This document shows, piece after piece, positions 19,593 to 28,956 of a stretch of 64,000 bases of DNA. The translations under genes and the position numbers were made by a program. How positions within the stretch are numbered: position 1 is the stretch's first letter; the number at the start of each line of letters is the position of its first letter. This DNA is from Sorangium cellulosum So ce56 (GTDB lineage Bacteria > Myxococcota_A > Polyangia > Polyangiales > Polyangiaceae). The notes under the pieces were generated by a model that saw only the letters and a program-made list of their open reading frames with translations, searched no databases and was not told the DNA's origin. Where the stretch lies: contig NC_010162.1 in assembly GCF_000067165.1 (NCBI RefSeq), forward strand, positions 11,148,501-11,212,500. Direction: 5' to 3'.

Positions 19593-20432
19593 GTGAGCGC
19601 GCTCATGGGGACCCCCCAGGGGGACGACGCCCGGCTGCTGAAGGTCGCGATCCACGGCGCGAGCGGCAAGATGGGGCAGGCCATCGTCCGGCTCGCGGCG
19701 AACGAGCGAGCCCAGGTCGTGGGCGCGATCGTGTCGCGCGGCTCCTCCCGCATCGGCCGTGACGTCGGCGAGCTCGCGGGGACAGGCACCATCGGCGTCG
19801 CGATGAGCGACGACACCAGCGCCGGGCTGCTCGGCGCGGACGTGGTCATCGACTTCTCGCGGCCCGAGGCGCTCCCCCGCCTCCTGCACCTCGCGATGCG
19901 CGCCAAGGTCGCCGTGGTCAGCGGCACGACGCGCCTCGACGGCACGTGCGAGCGGCTGCTCGACGAGACGGCGCAGCACGTCCCGGTCCTCTGGTCGCCG
20001 AACACGAGCATCGGCATCCACGTGCTCGCGGAGATCGCGGCGAGCGCGGCGCAGCGGCTCGGGCCCGGCTACGACGTCGAGATCGTGGAGGTGCACCACC
20101 GCGCCAAGGTGGACGCGCCGAGCGGCACGGCCGTGCGGCTCGCCGACGCGGTTCGCGCGGCCCGCGAGCCGGCCGGGACGCTCGACGACGTGCACGGCCG
20201 CGAAGGCAACGTCGGCCCGCGCAAGGCGAACGAGCTCGGGATCTTCGCCGTGCGCGGCGGCGACGTCATCGGCGACCACACGGTCCACCTGCTCGGCCCC
20301 GGCGAGCGCCTCGAGCTCACGCACCGCGCGACCAGCCGCGATCTCTTCGCGCGCGGGGCGCTGCGCGCGGCGTGGCACCTGCACGGGAAGCCGCCGGGCC
20401 GATACACGATGGCCGACGTGATCGGCGGCTGA
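19593..20432 (+). CDS. dapB: 4-hydroxy-tetrahydrodipicolinate reductase
   Basis: About 279 residues from the GTG at 19593, preceded by GAGG at 7 nt. The ATG at 19605 and GTGs at 19560 and 19587 are alternatives; the 19560 codon overlaps the dapA stop. The nucleotide-binding motif is AIHGASGKMGQ. The substrate motif is VEVHHRAKVDAPSGTA, with the catalytic His-His pair and the Lys. It reduces the DapA product with NAD(P)H. Together with dapA it forms a two-gene lysine/peptidoglycan-precursor operon. Confidence 0.95.
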   Translation: MSALMGTPQGDDARLLKVAIHGASGKMGQAIVRLAANERAQVVGAIVSRGSSRIGRDVGELAGTGTIGVAMSDDTSAGLLGADVVIDFSRPEALPRLLHLAMRAKVAVVSGTTRLDGTCERLLDETAQHVPVLWSPNTSIGIHVLAEIAASAAQRLGPGYDVEIVEVHHRAKVDAPSGTAVRLADAVRAAREPAGTLDDVHGREGNVGPRKANELGIFAVRGGDVIGDHTVHLLGPGERLELTHRATSRDLFARGALRAAWHLHGKPPGRYTMADVIGG

Positions 20433-20537
20433 CCGCGGCGCTCCAGGGCCAGACGCGGGCGATCCGCGATCCGGCGTGCCGCGGGAGAGCCACAATGTGG
20501 TCAGCGGCGGTTCGCCGCACTACGCTGCGGCGCTCGT

Positions 20538-23000
20538 ATGGAGACGCTCGCTGCGAGGATCGCACGCGCCGGTCCGTTGCCGGACAGGGACGCGGTCGGC
20601 TGGGTCGTCCGCCTGGCGAAGCGCGTCGAGAGCCTGCACGCGCGCGGGACGGTGCACGGCCGCCTGTCGGCCGCGTGCGTGGTCATCGAGGGCGAGCCGT
20701 GCACGTCGACGGGGTGGCTCTCGGACCCGCTCGCCACGCCCGCCTTCGTGGGTTACCGCTCGCCGGAGCGGGCCGCGGGCGAGGGGCCGTCGCGCCGGGA
20801 CGACACGTGGGCGCTCGCGGTCACCCTGTACACGGCGCTCTCGGGAGCGCTCCCGTTCCCTGCCGAGAGCGACCAGGAGCTCCGCCGCAAGCAAGGCGCC
20901 GGCGCCGCGCCGCGGGTGACGCCGCCCGGCGCGGCGGGCGACGCGCTGTGGCGCGTGCTGGAGCAGGCGCTCGCGCGCCGCGCCGAGCAGCGGATCACCG
21001 AGGTCGCGGCGCTCCGTCGCGCGCTGGAGGCCGCGCGGCCGGGCGAAGGCCTGGAGGAGCTGCCGCCGCTCGATGAGCACGCGCTCGCGGCGCCGGCGAG
21101 GACCATTCCAGCGCCGCGCCCGTCGAGCAGCGGGGTGCGGGGGACGTCGAGCTCGCAGCCGCCTCGCAAGAGCGCGCCGCCGCGCGAGGGCACCGGCTCG
21201 CAGCCGCCCCGCAAGAGCGCGCCGCCGCGCGAGGGCACCGGCTCGCAGCCGCCCCGCAAGAGCGCGCCGCCGCGCGAGAGCACCGGCTCGCAGCCGCCCC
21301 GCAAGAGCGCGCCGCCGCATGGCCACTCGAGCTCGCAGCCGCCGCCCATCGCGAGCGCCTCGGCCCGCCGGACGCCGTTGCCCCTCCACGGGCTCGCGAG
21401 CCTGGGGCTCCGGTCGACGCTCAGCGTTCCGACCACCCCGGCTCCGGAGGCGCCAGACCGTCCGTCGAAGGCGCAGACCGCGTTGCCTGCCGCATCGCCG
21501 CGGCTCGCCGGCGCAACGACGGGGGACGGCTCGCGCGCGGACGCAGGGGCTGCCCCGACCGCGCACGTGCAGCCACCGCCGCGGCCGCCCGTCGCGCCCG
21601 CAGCGACGGCGCAGCCGCCCGTCGCGCCCGCAGCGATAGCACAGGTGCCCATCGCGCCCGCAGCGACGGCGCAGCCGCCCGTCGCGCCCGCAGCGATAGC
21701 ACAGCTGCCCATCGCGCCCGCAGCGACGGCGCAACCGCCCTTCTCGCCCACCGCGGTGCCCCTCTTCGACGCGGATGCCCCGGCGAGCCCGCGAACGATC
21801 GACGATCTCCCCTTTCTGGGCGAAGACGACAGGCATGAGCCGTCGCACCCCTTCCCGATGGCGCCCGGCAGCGTCGCTGCGCGCCTCGGCGCGCCCGGGC
21901 CCGGCGCGCCGACGCCCCACGTCCCGGCCGTCGATCTCCCCTTTCTGGGCGAAGACGACAGGCATGAGCCGTCGCACCCGTTCCCGGTGGCGCCCGGCAG
22001 CGTCGCCGTGCGCTTCGGCGCGCCCGGGCTCGGCGCGCCGAGGCCCCATGTCCCGGCCGTCGATCTCCCCTGGCTGGGCGAAGACGACGCGCATCGGCCG
22101 TCGCACCCGTTCCCGATGGCGCCCGGCGGCGTCGCCGTGCGCGGCGGCGCGTCCGGGCTCGGCGCACCGCCGCTCCGCGCACCGGCGCCAGCGCCCGGAG
22201 CGGGCCGCGAGACGCCGTCCCCGGCGCGCCGGTGGGTCACGCTCGCCCTGGGGATCGTCGCCATCGCGGGCGCCGCGGGGGGAGCCTGGTTCTGGCTTCG
22301 CCACCGCGACGCCGCGCCGCCGTCCCTCCCGGCGCCGCCGCCTGCGGAGGCTGCGCCCGCCGCATCCGCCGCGCCCGTGGAGCCGAGCGCCCCGGCACCC
22401 GGTGACGCGGGCGCGGAACAGGCAGGCACGGCGGCGCCGGCGGACGCGGGCAGCGCGAGCGCAGCGCCGGATCCTGCGGCCACGGCGGACTTCGCCGCAT
22501 GCGCGATGCCGCTCTTTCCCGGCAAGAGCGTCGACGCCGCCATCGCGGGCCAGCTGTCGTTCGTCTGCGCCGAGACCGACCCGATGAAGGGCGTCGCGGC
22601 GCTCAAGAGCCACCTCGCCCAGGCAGCTGGGCCCAAGGGAGTCTCGGACGCCACGAAGGAATGGGCCGTGCTCGGCTGGCACGACATGGCGACCGTCGCG
22701 ACCCTGCGCGCCCGCTGCTGCCACGCCCCGCCCCCCCTCCAGCTGCCCCCCACGCCCGAGGGCTGCGCGCCGCTCGACGAGGCCCTGAACGAGCTCGGCG
22801 CGGCCGTCGCGTCGGCGTCTGCTCCGGGCGATCGGGCGGTCGCGAAGGCGGCGCGGCGGTACATGCGCGCAGCCCAGTGCGTCGCCCGGGTCGGCGCGGC
22901 GACCCGTTACGGGCGCAAGAGCAAGCCGAATGGAGGCGAGGCCAGCGCCTTCAAGAAGGTGCTCTCGCGCGCGCTCCGAAGCGCGGCGCAGGATCGCTGA
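20538..23000 (+). CDS. Membrane protein with N-terminal pseudokinase-like domain and repeat linker
   Basis: 820 residues. The first 175 resemble only the C-lobe of a Hanks kinase. HGRLSAACV (from His40) replaces HRDLKPEN, and no DFG or VAVK lysine is present. GYRSPERA (APE-like) and DDTWALAVTLYTALSGALPFP remain. Three repeat blocks follow: SQPPRKSAPPRE-type 15-mers (about 208-264), APAATAQPPVAP-type units (about 355-400), and three roughly 44-residue units with DLPFLGEDDRHEPSHPFP (about 418-530). One membrane segment (about 564-585) leads to a Cys-containing exported C-terminal domain (about 650-820). It is probably catalytically dead and likely a scaffold. It sits between dapB and glyS without an obvious link to either. 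Confidence 0.75.
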   Translation: METLAARIARAGPLPDRDAVGWVVRLAKRVESLHARGTVHGRLSAACVVIEGEPCTSTGWLSDPLATPAFVGYRSPERAAGEGPSRRDDTWALAVTLYTALSGALPFPAESDQELRRKQGAGAAPRVTPPGAAGDALWRVLEQALARRAEQRITEVAALRRALEAARPGEGLEELPPLDEHALAAPARTIPAPRPSSSGVRGTSSSQPPRKSAPPREGTGSQPPRKSAPPREGTGSQPPRKSAPPRESTGSQPPRKSAPPHGHSSSQPPPIASASARRTPLPLHGLASLGLRSTLSVPTTPAPEAPDRPSKAQTALPAASPRLAGATTGDGSRADAGAAPTAHVQPPPRPPVAPAATAQPPVAPAAIAQVPIAPAATAQPPVAPAAIAQLPIAPAATAQPPFSPTAVPLFDADAPASPRTIDDLPFLGEDDRHEPSHPFPMAPGSVAARLGAPGPGAPTPHVPAVDLPFLGEDDRHEPSHPFPVAPGSVAVRFGAPGLGAPRPHVPAVDLPWLGEDDAHRPSHPFPMAPGGVAVRGGASGLGAPPLRAPAPAPGAGRETPSPARRWVTLALGIVAIAGAAGGAWFWLRHRDAAPPSLPAPPPAEAAPAASAAPVEPSAPAPGDAGAEQAGTAAPADAGSASAAPDPAATADFAACAMPLFPGKSVDAAIAGQLSFVCAETDPMKGVAALKSHLAQAAGPKGVSDATKEWAVLGWHDMATVATLRARCCHAPPPLQLPPTPEGCAPLDEALNELGAAVASASAPGDRAVAKAARRYMRAAQCVARVGAATRYGRKSKPNGGEASAFKKVLSRALRSAAQDR

Positions 23001-23050
23001 GCGCGACCACCTCGCCGAACGAGCGGTTCTGGGGTAGCGTCCGCGGTCCC

Positions 23051-25150
23051 ATGTCCAACGAAGCGAGCGATCTCCTGCTCGAAATCGGCGTCGAGGAGCT
23101 CCCCTCGTCGTTTGTCGAGGCCGCGCTCCGCGCGCTCCCGGATCTCGCAACGAAGCGCCTCGCGGAGCTCAGGCTCCGCCACGGCGCGGTGCGCGCGCTC
23201 GGCACCCCGCGCCGGCTCGCGCTGCTCGTCTCCGGGGTCGCGGCGCGCCAGCCGGACCTCGAGGAGGAGGTCACCGGCCCGCCGGTCAAGGCGGCCTTCA
23301 AGGACGGCGCGCCCACGAAGGCGGCCGAGGCGTTCGCGCAGAAGCTCGGCTGTACCGTCGCGGATCTGCGCCGCGTCGAGGGGCCGAAGGGCGAGTACCT
23401 CGCGGGCACCCGCCGCGAGGCCGGCAGGCCCGCGGCCGAGCTCCTCCCGGAGGTCCTGGCGTCGCTCGTCGCGGCCATCCCCTTCCGCAAGTCGATGCGC
23501 TGGGGGCAGGGAGATTTCGCGTTCGGCCGCCCCATCCAGTGGCTGGTCGCGCTCTCCGGCGGCGAGGTCATCCCCGTCGAGATCGCCGGCATCCGCAGCG
23601 GGCGCACGAGCCGCGGCCACCGCTTCCTCGCGCCGGGCGAGATCGCGATCGGCGCCGCGAAGGACTACGTCGAGGCGATGCGCGCGGCCCACGTGCTCGT
23701 CGACCCCGAGGCGCGCGCGCAGCTCATGCGCGAGCGCCTGCTCGCCGCGGCGCGGGACGCGGGCGGCGCGCTGATCGAGGACGACTTCCTGATCGGCGAG
23801 AACCTCTCCCTCGTGGAGGAGCCGCACGTCATCGTCGGCAGCTTCGAGGAGCGGTTCCTCGAGCTGCCGGAGCGGGTGATCCTCGAGGTCGCGCGCGGCC
23901 ACCAGCGCTACTTCGGCGTCCGCGACGCGAGGACGGGGGCGCTGCTCCCGAGGTACCTGGCGGTCGTGAACACCGCGGAGGCGCCCGAGAAGATCAAGCG
24001 CGGCAACGACAACACGATGCGCTCGCGCCTGTCGGACGCGCAGTTCTTCTACCGGGAGGACGTCAAGATCCCGCTCGCGAACCGCCGCGAGAAGCTCGGC
24101 GGGATCGTGTTCCAGAAGCGGCTCGGCAGCGTGCTGGCGAAGGCCGAGCGCGTCGAGCGGCTCGCCCGCGAGCTCGGCCTGCTCCTGATGCTGCCCGAGC
24201 AGACGCTGGTGGCGGCGGCCTCGGGGGCGCACCTCGCGAAGTGCGATCTCGTCGCGCTGATGGTGGGCGAGTTCCCCGAGCTCCAGGGCGAGATGGGGCG
24301 GGCGTACGCGCTCGCCCAGGGGGTCAGCCCGGAGGTGGCCGACGTCGTCCGCGATCACTACCTGCCCAAGGGCGCCGCGGACGCGACGGCGCCGACGAAC
24401 GCCGGCGCGCTGGTCGCGATGGCCGATCGGCTCGACACGCTGGTCGGCTGCTTCGCGATCGGGCTCGTCCCCACGAGCACCGCCGACCCGTACGGGCTGC
24501 GCCGCGCGTGCCTCGGCGTGCTGCGCACGCTCCTGGATCGCGATCTCGATCTGCGCCTCGGCGCCGCGTTCGGCGCCGCCTACGACGGCTACGCCGGGGT
24601 GGAGCTCAACGTCGCGCGCGAGGAGCTCGCGACCCGCCTCGGCGAGTTCTTCTCCGAGCGGCTGCGGGGCCTGCTCTCCGACCGGCTCCCGCAGGACGCG
24701 GTCCTCGCGTGCCTGCGCGTCGCCGCGGATCGCCCGCTCGATCTCCGGGCCCGCGTGCGCGCGATCGACGCGCTGAGCCCGGAGGTGCGCGCGCGGGTGG
24801 GCGAGGTCTTCAAGCGGGCCACGAACATCGCCGACAAGGCGCCTGCCGGCGAGCCGGTGGCGCCGTTCGGGCAGGACGTGCACCCGAGCGAGACGGCGCT
24901 CTTCGCGGGGTACCTCACGCTGCGCGAGCAGATCGCGTCGGACGTCCGGAGCGGCTCGTACGACACCGCGTTCAGGGCGGTGGCGGACTTCGCCCCGCTC
25001 TTGCACCAGTACTTCATCGACGTGTTCGTGATGACCGACGACGCGGCCGTGCGGGACAACCGCCTGCGGCTGATGCGCGCCCTGTCGGAGACCTGCGGGA
25101 GCCTGGCCAGGCTGGAGCTCCTCGGCGAGGCGCCGCGCGCGGCGTCGTAG
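23051..25150 (+). CDS. glyS: Glycyl-tRNA synthetase beta subunit
   Basis: 699 residues, the usual GlyS length. It begins with the diagnostic LLLEIGVEELPSSFVEAAL. It contains FGRPIQWLVAL, the HD-like central region with GNDNTMRSRLSDAQFFYREDVKIPL, and the C-terminal anticodon-binding region (AVREDRFA family, seen as DVFVMTDDAAVRDNRLRLM). The beta subunit works with the catalytic alpha subunit (GlyQ) as an alpha2beta2 enzyme. No glyQ is adjacent here, although the two genes are usually neighbours. The start ATG at 23051 is 50 bp after the previous stop. Confidence 0.97.
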   Translation: MSNEASDLLLEIGVEELPSSFVEAALRALPDLATKRLAELRLRHGAVRALGTPRRLALLVSGVAARQPDLEEEVTGPPVKAAFKDGAPTKAAEAFAQKLGCTVADLRRVEGPKGEYLAGTRREAGRPAAELLPEVLASLVAAIPFRKSMRWGQGDFAFGRPIQWLVALSGGEVIPVEIAGIRSGRTSRGHRFLAPGEIAIGAAKDYVEAMRAAHVLVDPEARAQLMRERLLAAARDAGGALIEDDFLIGENLSLVEEPHVIVGSFEERFLELPERVILEVARGHQRYFGVRDARTGALLPRYLAVVNTAEAPEKIKRGNDNTMRSRLSDAQFFYREDVKIPLANRREKLGGIVFQKRLGSVLAKAERVERLARELGLLLMLPEQTLVAAASGAHLAKCDLVALMVGEFPELQGEMGRAYALAQGVSPEVADVVRDHYLPKGAADATAPTNAGALVAMADRLDTLVGCFAIGLVPTSTADPYGLRRACLGVLRTLLDRDLDLRLGAAFGAAYDGYAGVELNVAREELATRLGEFFSERLRGLLSDRLPQDAVLACLRVAADRPLDLRARVRAIDALSPEVRARVGEVFKRATNIADKAPAGEPVAPFGQDVHPSETALFAGYLTLREQIASDVRSGSYDTAFRAVADFAPLLHQYFIDVFVMTDDAAVRDNRLRLMRALSETCGSLARLELLGEAPRAAS

Positions 25151-25341
25151 CGAGGAAGCGGCGACGCCAAAAGCGCCGTGAAACCACGTCCATACACCTC
25201 GCTTCGCGGAACCAGTAAACAACCCGTAAGCCCACTGTGGACGATGAGCAGCGCCTCTGGCGCCTCGTCGAGCCGCCGGGCGTCTGGACATGCACGCTGG
25301 CGAGGCGCCGGAAGGTGGTGGGAGACCCTCGTACAATCGGC

Positions 25342-25376
25342 TTGACACATCGCGGCGGGCTCCGGTCTCCTAGCCA
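25342..25376 (+). promoter_or_regulatory. Possible housekeeping promoter ahead of the VgrG island
   Basis: A consensus -35 hexamer TTGACA (25342-25347) lies 38 bp before the first gene of the island. The matching -10 is poor (GTCTCC at 17-bp spacing, or TAGCCA at 23 bp), so this is weak. The 234-bp gap between glyS and the island also holds an inverted GGCGCCTCG / CGAGGCGCC pair (about 25267 and 25308), with a long loop. Confidence 0.25.
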
Positions 25377-25384
25377 GTCGCCTC

Positions 25385-26452
25385 ATGCATCTGGTCAACG
25401 CAACCGCCGTCCCTGCCAGGCTGATGACGTCGCGCCTCTTCGGCGCGACCCACCGAATCGGCATGGTGGTGGCGAAGGCGACGTTCCGCATCGGGCCGCG
25501 GGGGACTGAGCTCGATACGCAGGATCCGTGGCCGCTGCTCGACGAAGATCGCGAGACGGAGCTCGGTCTCGTGCCGCGCGACGACCTGCCGCGGCGCGAC
25601 GACGCCTTCGAGGTTGTCCTGCTCGGCGCGGCGCACACGATCGACGGCAGGCCGGTCGACCGGAGGACGGTGTCCCTCGCTGTCGGCGACGAGCGGCGCG
25701 AGCTCCTGGTCTCCGGAGATCGCACCTGGGAGCGCGGCGGCAGCCCGCGGATCAGCGCGCCGGTGCCGTTCACCCGGATGCCTCTGACCCACGAGCGCGC
25801 CTTCGGTGGAACCGTGGAGGTCGAGGTCGACCGGGAGGCGTTCGTCGAGGCGATGGACGCCCGCAACCGCGCCGGGCGCGGCTTCGATCCAGCACCCGCC
25901 GTGAGGTCGCTGGTGGAGATGCTGAATCCGCCCGAGGGTTACCCGCGCTACGACGAGATCCGCCGGCTACCCAACATCGAAGATCCCAGGGCGCCGATCA
26001 GCCGCCCGGAGGACTCGCCGGATCCGGCGTACTGGGGCGCGGTGCCGGTGGACTCCGCCATCCAGGCGGCGCGCACCGTGGCGCCGCCGCCCGCGGGAGC
26101 CGCGCCGGGGCTGCCCGAGTTCGGCGAAGGCGCGTATCACCGGGCGCACCCGCAATGGATCATCGCGCTCCCGCCGGCGAGGAGTACGGTGATCATGACG
26201 GGGCTGACGCCGGGGCCGGAGCCGCTCTCGTTCGCGCTTCCGGCGGTGCGGGTCGTCATCGACTACGTGTCCGGCGTCCGCACCGGTACGCGCGAGCTGC
26301 GGCCCCACGCGCTCGTCCTGCTCCCGGAGGAGCGACGCTTCTACGTCGTGTTCCGCCACGCCTTCACCTACGAATACCTCAGCGCGGAGCGCTCGATGCG
26401 GCTGCGCGTCGAGCGGGGCGGCTGGTACGAGCCGTCCGGCCGAGGAGGTTGA
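25385..26452 (+). CDS. DUF2169 domain protein (T6SS accessory), copy 1
   Basis: 355 residues. It shows the DUF2169 pattern: an N-terminal beta-rich region with VVAKATFRIG, the central motif PFTRMPLTHERAFGG, then NPPEGYPRYDEIRRLPNIEDPRAPI (the 'LPNIE' motif) and PVDSAIQ-type segments. DUF2169 proteins are encoded beside VgrG/PAAR-like genes and are thought to help load or assemble effector-bearing spike tips. It is cytoplasmic, with no signal peptide. It is the first gene of the island; the next starts 3 bp downstream with its own strong GAGGAGG ribosome-binding site. Confidence 0.8.
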   Translation: MHLVNATAVPARLMTSRLFGATHRIGMVVAKATFRIGPRGTELDTQDPWPLLDEDRETELGLVPRDDLPRRDDAFEVVLLGAAHTIDGRPVDRRTVSLAVGDERRELLVSGDRTWERGGSPRISAPVPFTRMPLTHERAFGGTVEVEVDREAFVEAMDARNRAGRGFDPAPAVRSLVEMLNPPEGYPRYDEIRRLPNIEDPRAPISRPEDSPDPAYWGAVPVDSAIQAARTVAPPPAGAAPGLPEFGEGAYHRAHPQWIIALPPARSTVIMTGLTPGPEPLSFALPAVRVVIDYVSGVRTGTRELRPHALVLLPEERRFYVVFRHAFTYEYLSAERSMRLRVERGGWYEPSGRGG

Positions 26453-26455
26453 GCG

Positions 26456-27739
26456 ATGCGCGTTGCAGTTCCCATCACCCGGTCGAACGACCTCAGCGCG
26501 GGCTCCTCGAGCCACCTCTTCCTGGCGATCCCACCCGCGCCGCCGCCGACGTTCGTGCCGGCGATCGAGATCCCGATCCCGCACGGGTGGCCGCCGGGTG
26601 AGAGCGCGGGGAAGGTCCAGAAGACGACCACCGTGTTCGCCAACGGCAGGAACGTGATGCTCGATCAGCACGACTGCGGGCCCCTCGTATCGCAGATCAC
26701 GATCCCGCCGGCGAACTCGTTCATCCCGATACAGCTCTTGCAGTCGAAGCGCGCGGTGATCGTGACCTGCTTCTCCGTCCGGATGAACGGGAAGACGACG
26801 GCGTGCACGAGCCACTGGCCGCCGCTGCCGCTGCTCACCTGCGGTCAGCCGATGTCGATGCCCGCGACGTTCACGTTCACCAACGTATGCACGAACGTCC
26901 ACGTCGGCATGTCAGGGACCGACCTGATCGGCGGGATCGTCCGGACAGCCGCCACGATGGCTATCGAGCGCTACTACGTCAGGACGCCTGGGGTGAGCCT
27001 GACGGCGCAGGAGGAGTCCGAGAAGAGCCTCGCCGGAGCCGCCGCGAGCCTCCTCGCGAGCGTCGTTCAACACGCGCTCGATCCGCGGTATCCGATGCGC
27101 GTCGATGCCGCGACGAAGGGTCCCTTCGGCACCGAGATCAAGATGAGCGTCTCTACGGGATCTGCGGACACGCGCAATAATCCACAGAAGTTCTCGATCA
27201 GCATCGAGAGGAAGTGGGAAGATCCATTCAAGAGCAGCGCGGCGAGCATCGGCGCCTCCGGCGAGTACACGTGGGACGCCGGCGGCGACACGACCAAGGA
27301 GGGGTACAAGGGCCAGGTCGGCGTAGCGACGGCGGCTCCTGGCCTCGGCGGCAAGGCGACCGCCGGCGGCGAGTACCACCCCGACGCTCCCGAGGGACAG
27401 CGTGGCAAAGCGACGTTCAAGACAGAAGCGGCGACGCCCTTCTGGTCGGAGTCCGAGCAGAAGGACATCAACCCCGGAGCCCCTGACGGACAACGGACAT
27501 CGAGCCAAACGGAGACGGTGGCGAAGACCTGGAGCGGCGATCGGCGGACGACCACGGTGAACAACCCCGACGGAAGCAGGACGACCACGGTCGTCGAGAA
27601 CAGCGACGGCAAGATCACCCTGACGACCCGTAAAGAGCCGGGTGAATCCGTGGCGCTCCCGGAGCAGGCTGGCCGCGGCGGCAGCCCGCCCCGTGCCGTG
27701 GGCACACCGGCATCCGACATCTGGGGTCCTCCGCTGTGA
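26456..27739 (+). CDS. PAAR-like T6SS tip/cargo candidate with C-terminal extension
   Basis: 427 residues with an excellent ribosome-binding site (GAGGAGG, 9 nt). Residues 1-150 resemble the PAAR-like (DUF4150-type) proteins found next to DUF2169: MRVAVPITRSNDLSAGSSSH, VFANGRNVMLDQHDCGPLVSQITIP, MNGKTTACTS and FTFTNVCTNVHVGMSGTDLIGG, with several cysteines. Residues 155-215 are helical. The extension (about 215-427) is polar, Gly/Thr-rich and internally repetitive (HPDAPEGQRGKATFKTE / NPGAPDGQRTSSQTETV; NNPDGSRTTTV). It may be an effector or a linker; no catalytic motif was recognised. Its stop overlaps the next GTG (GTGA). Confidence 0.6.
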   Translation: MRVAVPITRSNDLSAGSSSHLFLAIPPAPPPTFVPAIEIPIPHGWPPGESAGKVQKTTTVFANGRNVMLDQHDCGPLVSQITIPPANSFIPIQLLQSKRAVIVTCFSVRMNGKTTACTSHWPPLPLLTCGQPMSMPATFTFTNVCTNVHVGMSGTDLIGGIVRTAATMAIERYYVRTPGVSLTAQEESEKSLAGAAASLLASVVQHALDPRYPMRVDAATKGPFGTEIKMSVSTGSADTRNNPQKFSISIERKWEDPFKSSAASIGASGEYTWDAGGDTTKEGYKGQVGVATAAPGLGGKATAGGEYHPDAPEGQRGKATFKTEAATPFWSESEQKDINPGAPDGQRTSSQTETVAKTWSGDRRTTTVNNPDGSRTTTVVENSDGKITLTTRKEPGESVALPEQAGRGGSPPRAVGTPASDIWGPPL

Positions 27740-28956
27740 GCATCGAACGCACCCCCGCGCGCGAGGCCTATGACGCCGTCCTCGAGCTCGGCCCCTGGGA
27801 GGGGGTTCGACCGACGGCGTACGTGCTGGTGAAGAAGACGTTCACGATCGCCGGGCGGAGATGCATGCCCGCGCCGCCGCGACCTCTGCTCAACGATCCC
27901 CGGGACGAGCGGCTCGCCCCGCGCCTCCCTGCCCGCGTCGAGTTCTGGCCCAGCAAGGCGGCGACCGACTTCGTCGTCCGCGGCGCCGCGTACGCGCCCT
28001 CTGGCCGGCCGGCGGCGCAGATGCTCGTGGAGGCCGCCATCGGCGCCACGTCGAAGCGCATCGCGGTCTTCGGCCGGCGAGAGATCCGCTGGACCGCGGC
28101 AGGTAGGCCGGTCATCGATGACCCGGAGCCGTTCACCGTCATGCCGGTGATCTGGGAGCTCGCCTACGGCGGCACCGATACGCGCGTGGAGCTCCGGGGC
28201 GAGGTGTCCCTGTCGCAGATCGCGCTGGCGTCGATGGGCGCGGATCACCCGGGCACGTACCCGCGGAATCCGCTCGGCAAGGGCTACCTCGTCGATCCCG
28301 CGCCGCTCCATGGAGCCGAGATGCCGAACCTCGAAGATCCGCTCGATCGGCTCACGCCCGAGCGGCTCGTGACCGGCGACCCGGCGCTCTGGTACCGGCA
28401 GCCGCTCCCCGCGTGCTTCGACTTCGTGCCTCCGCTCGCGTTCCCGCGCCACCTTGGCTTCGGGCCCTCGGTCGAGCCGTGGTTCCCCGCGCCGGACGAC
28501 GAGCGCTTGCCCGAGGTGCGCCTCGGCGTGCTCCCGGCAGGCTACCGTGCTGCGCGCGAGCCCGGGGTCTCGCGCCGGTTGTTCCAGGAGGCGCCGCAGG
28601 GCTTCGTGCTCGACGCGGTGCGCGGCGACGAGGTCGTCCGCGTCGACGGCATGCACGCGGAGCGGCCCTCTGTCGAGTTCACATTGCCCGGCTCACCGTC
28701 GATCGAGTTCACGCTGGAGGGCCGCCGCGTGCCCGCCGCCCCCCGCACCCATACGATCGTCGTCGAGCCCGCTGTCGAGCGCGTCTCCATCGTCTACGGG
28801 GCCACGGTGGATCTGCCGCGCACCTTCATCCCGGGCATCCACAAGTACATTCCGATCGCCGTGACGATCGACGGCGATCGACCCATCGAGTACCAGCCGC
28901 CGCCCACGCACCGCGCGAGGACGCCTGCGACGGTCGGCCGCGGAGGCCGACCGTGA
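27736..28956 (+). CDS. DUF2169 domain protein (T6SS accessory), copy 2
   Basis: 406 residues from the GTG that overlaps the previous stop. The DUF2169 signatures are AYVLVKKTFTIAGRR, WPSKAATDFVVRGAAY, PFTVMPVIWELAYGGTD and NPLGKGYLVDP...MPNLEDPLDRL. It is longer than copy 1 and ends with an extra beta-rich segment, IVYGATVDLPRTFIPGIHKY and VTIDGDRPIEYQPPPT. That C-terminus matches the fossil at 30110-30274. Two divergent DUF2169 genes flanking the PAAR-like gene suggest separate adaptors for different cargo or spike parts (inference). Confidence 0.8.
   Translation: MSIERTPAREAYDAVLELGPWEGVRPTAYVLVKKTFTIAGRRCMPAPPRPLLNDPRDERLAPRLPARVEFWPSKAATDFVVRGAAYAPSGRPAAQMLVEAAIGATSKRIAVFGRREIRWTAAGRPVIDDPEPFTVMPVIWELAYGGTDTRVELRGEVSLSQIALASMGADHPGTYPRNPLGKGYLVDPAPLHGAEMPNLEDPLDRLTPERLVTGDPALWYRQPLPACFDFVPPLAFPRHLGFGPSVEPWFPAPDDERLPEVRLGVLPAGYRAAREPGVSRRLFQEAPQGFVLDAVRGDEVVRVDGMHAERPSVEFTLPGSPSIEFTLEGRRVPAAPRTHTIVVEPAVERVSIVYGATVDLPRTFIPGIHKYIPIAVTIDGDRPIEYQPPPTHRARTPATVGRGGRP

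Noticed and set aside
25151..25384. tRNA or riboswitch between glyS and the island
   Set aside because: No cloverleaf or known riboswitch pattern; only a long-loop inverted repeat and a weak promoter-like hexamer.
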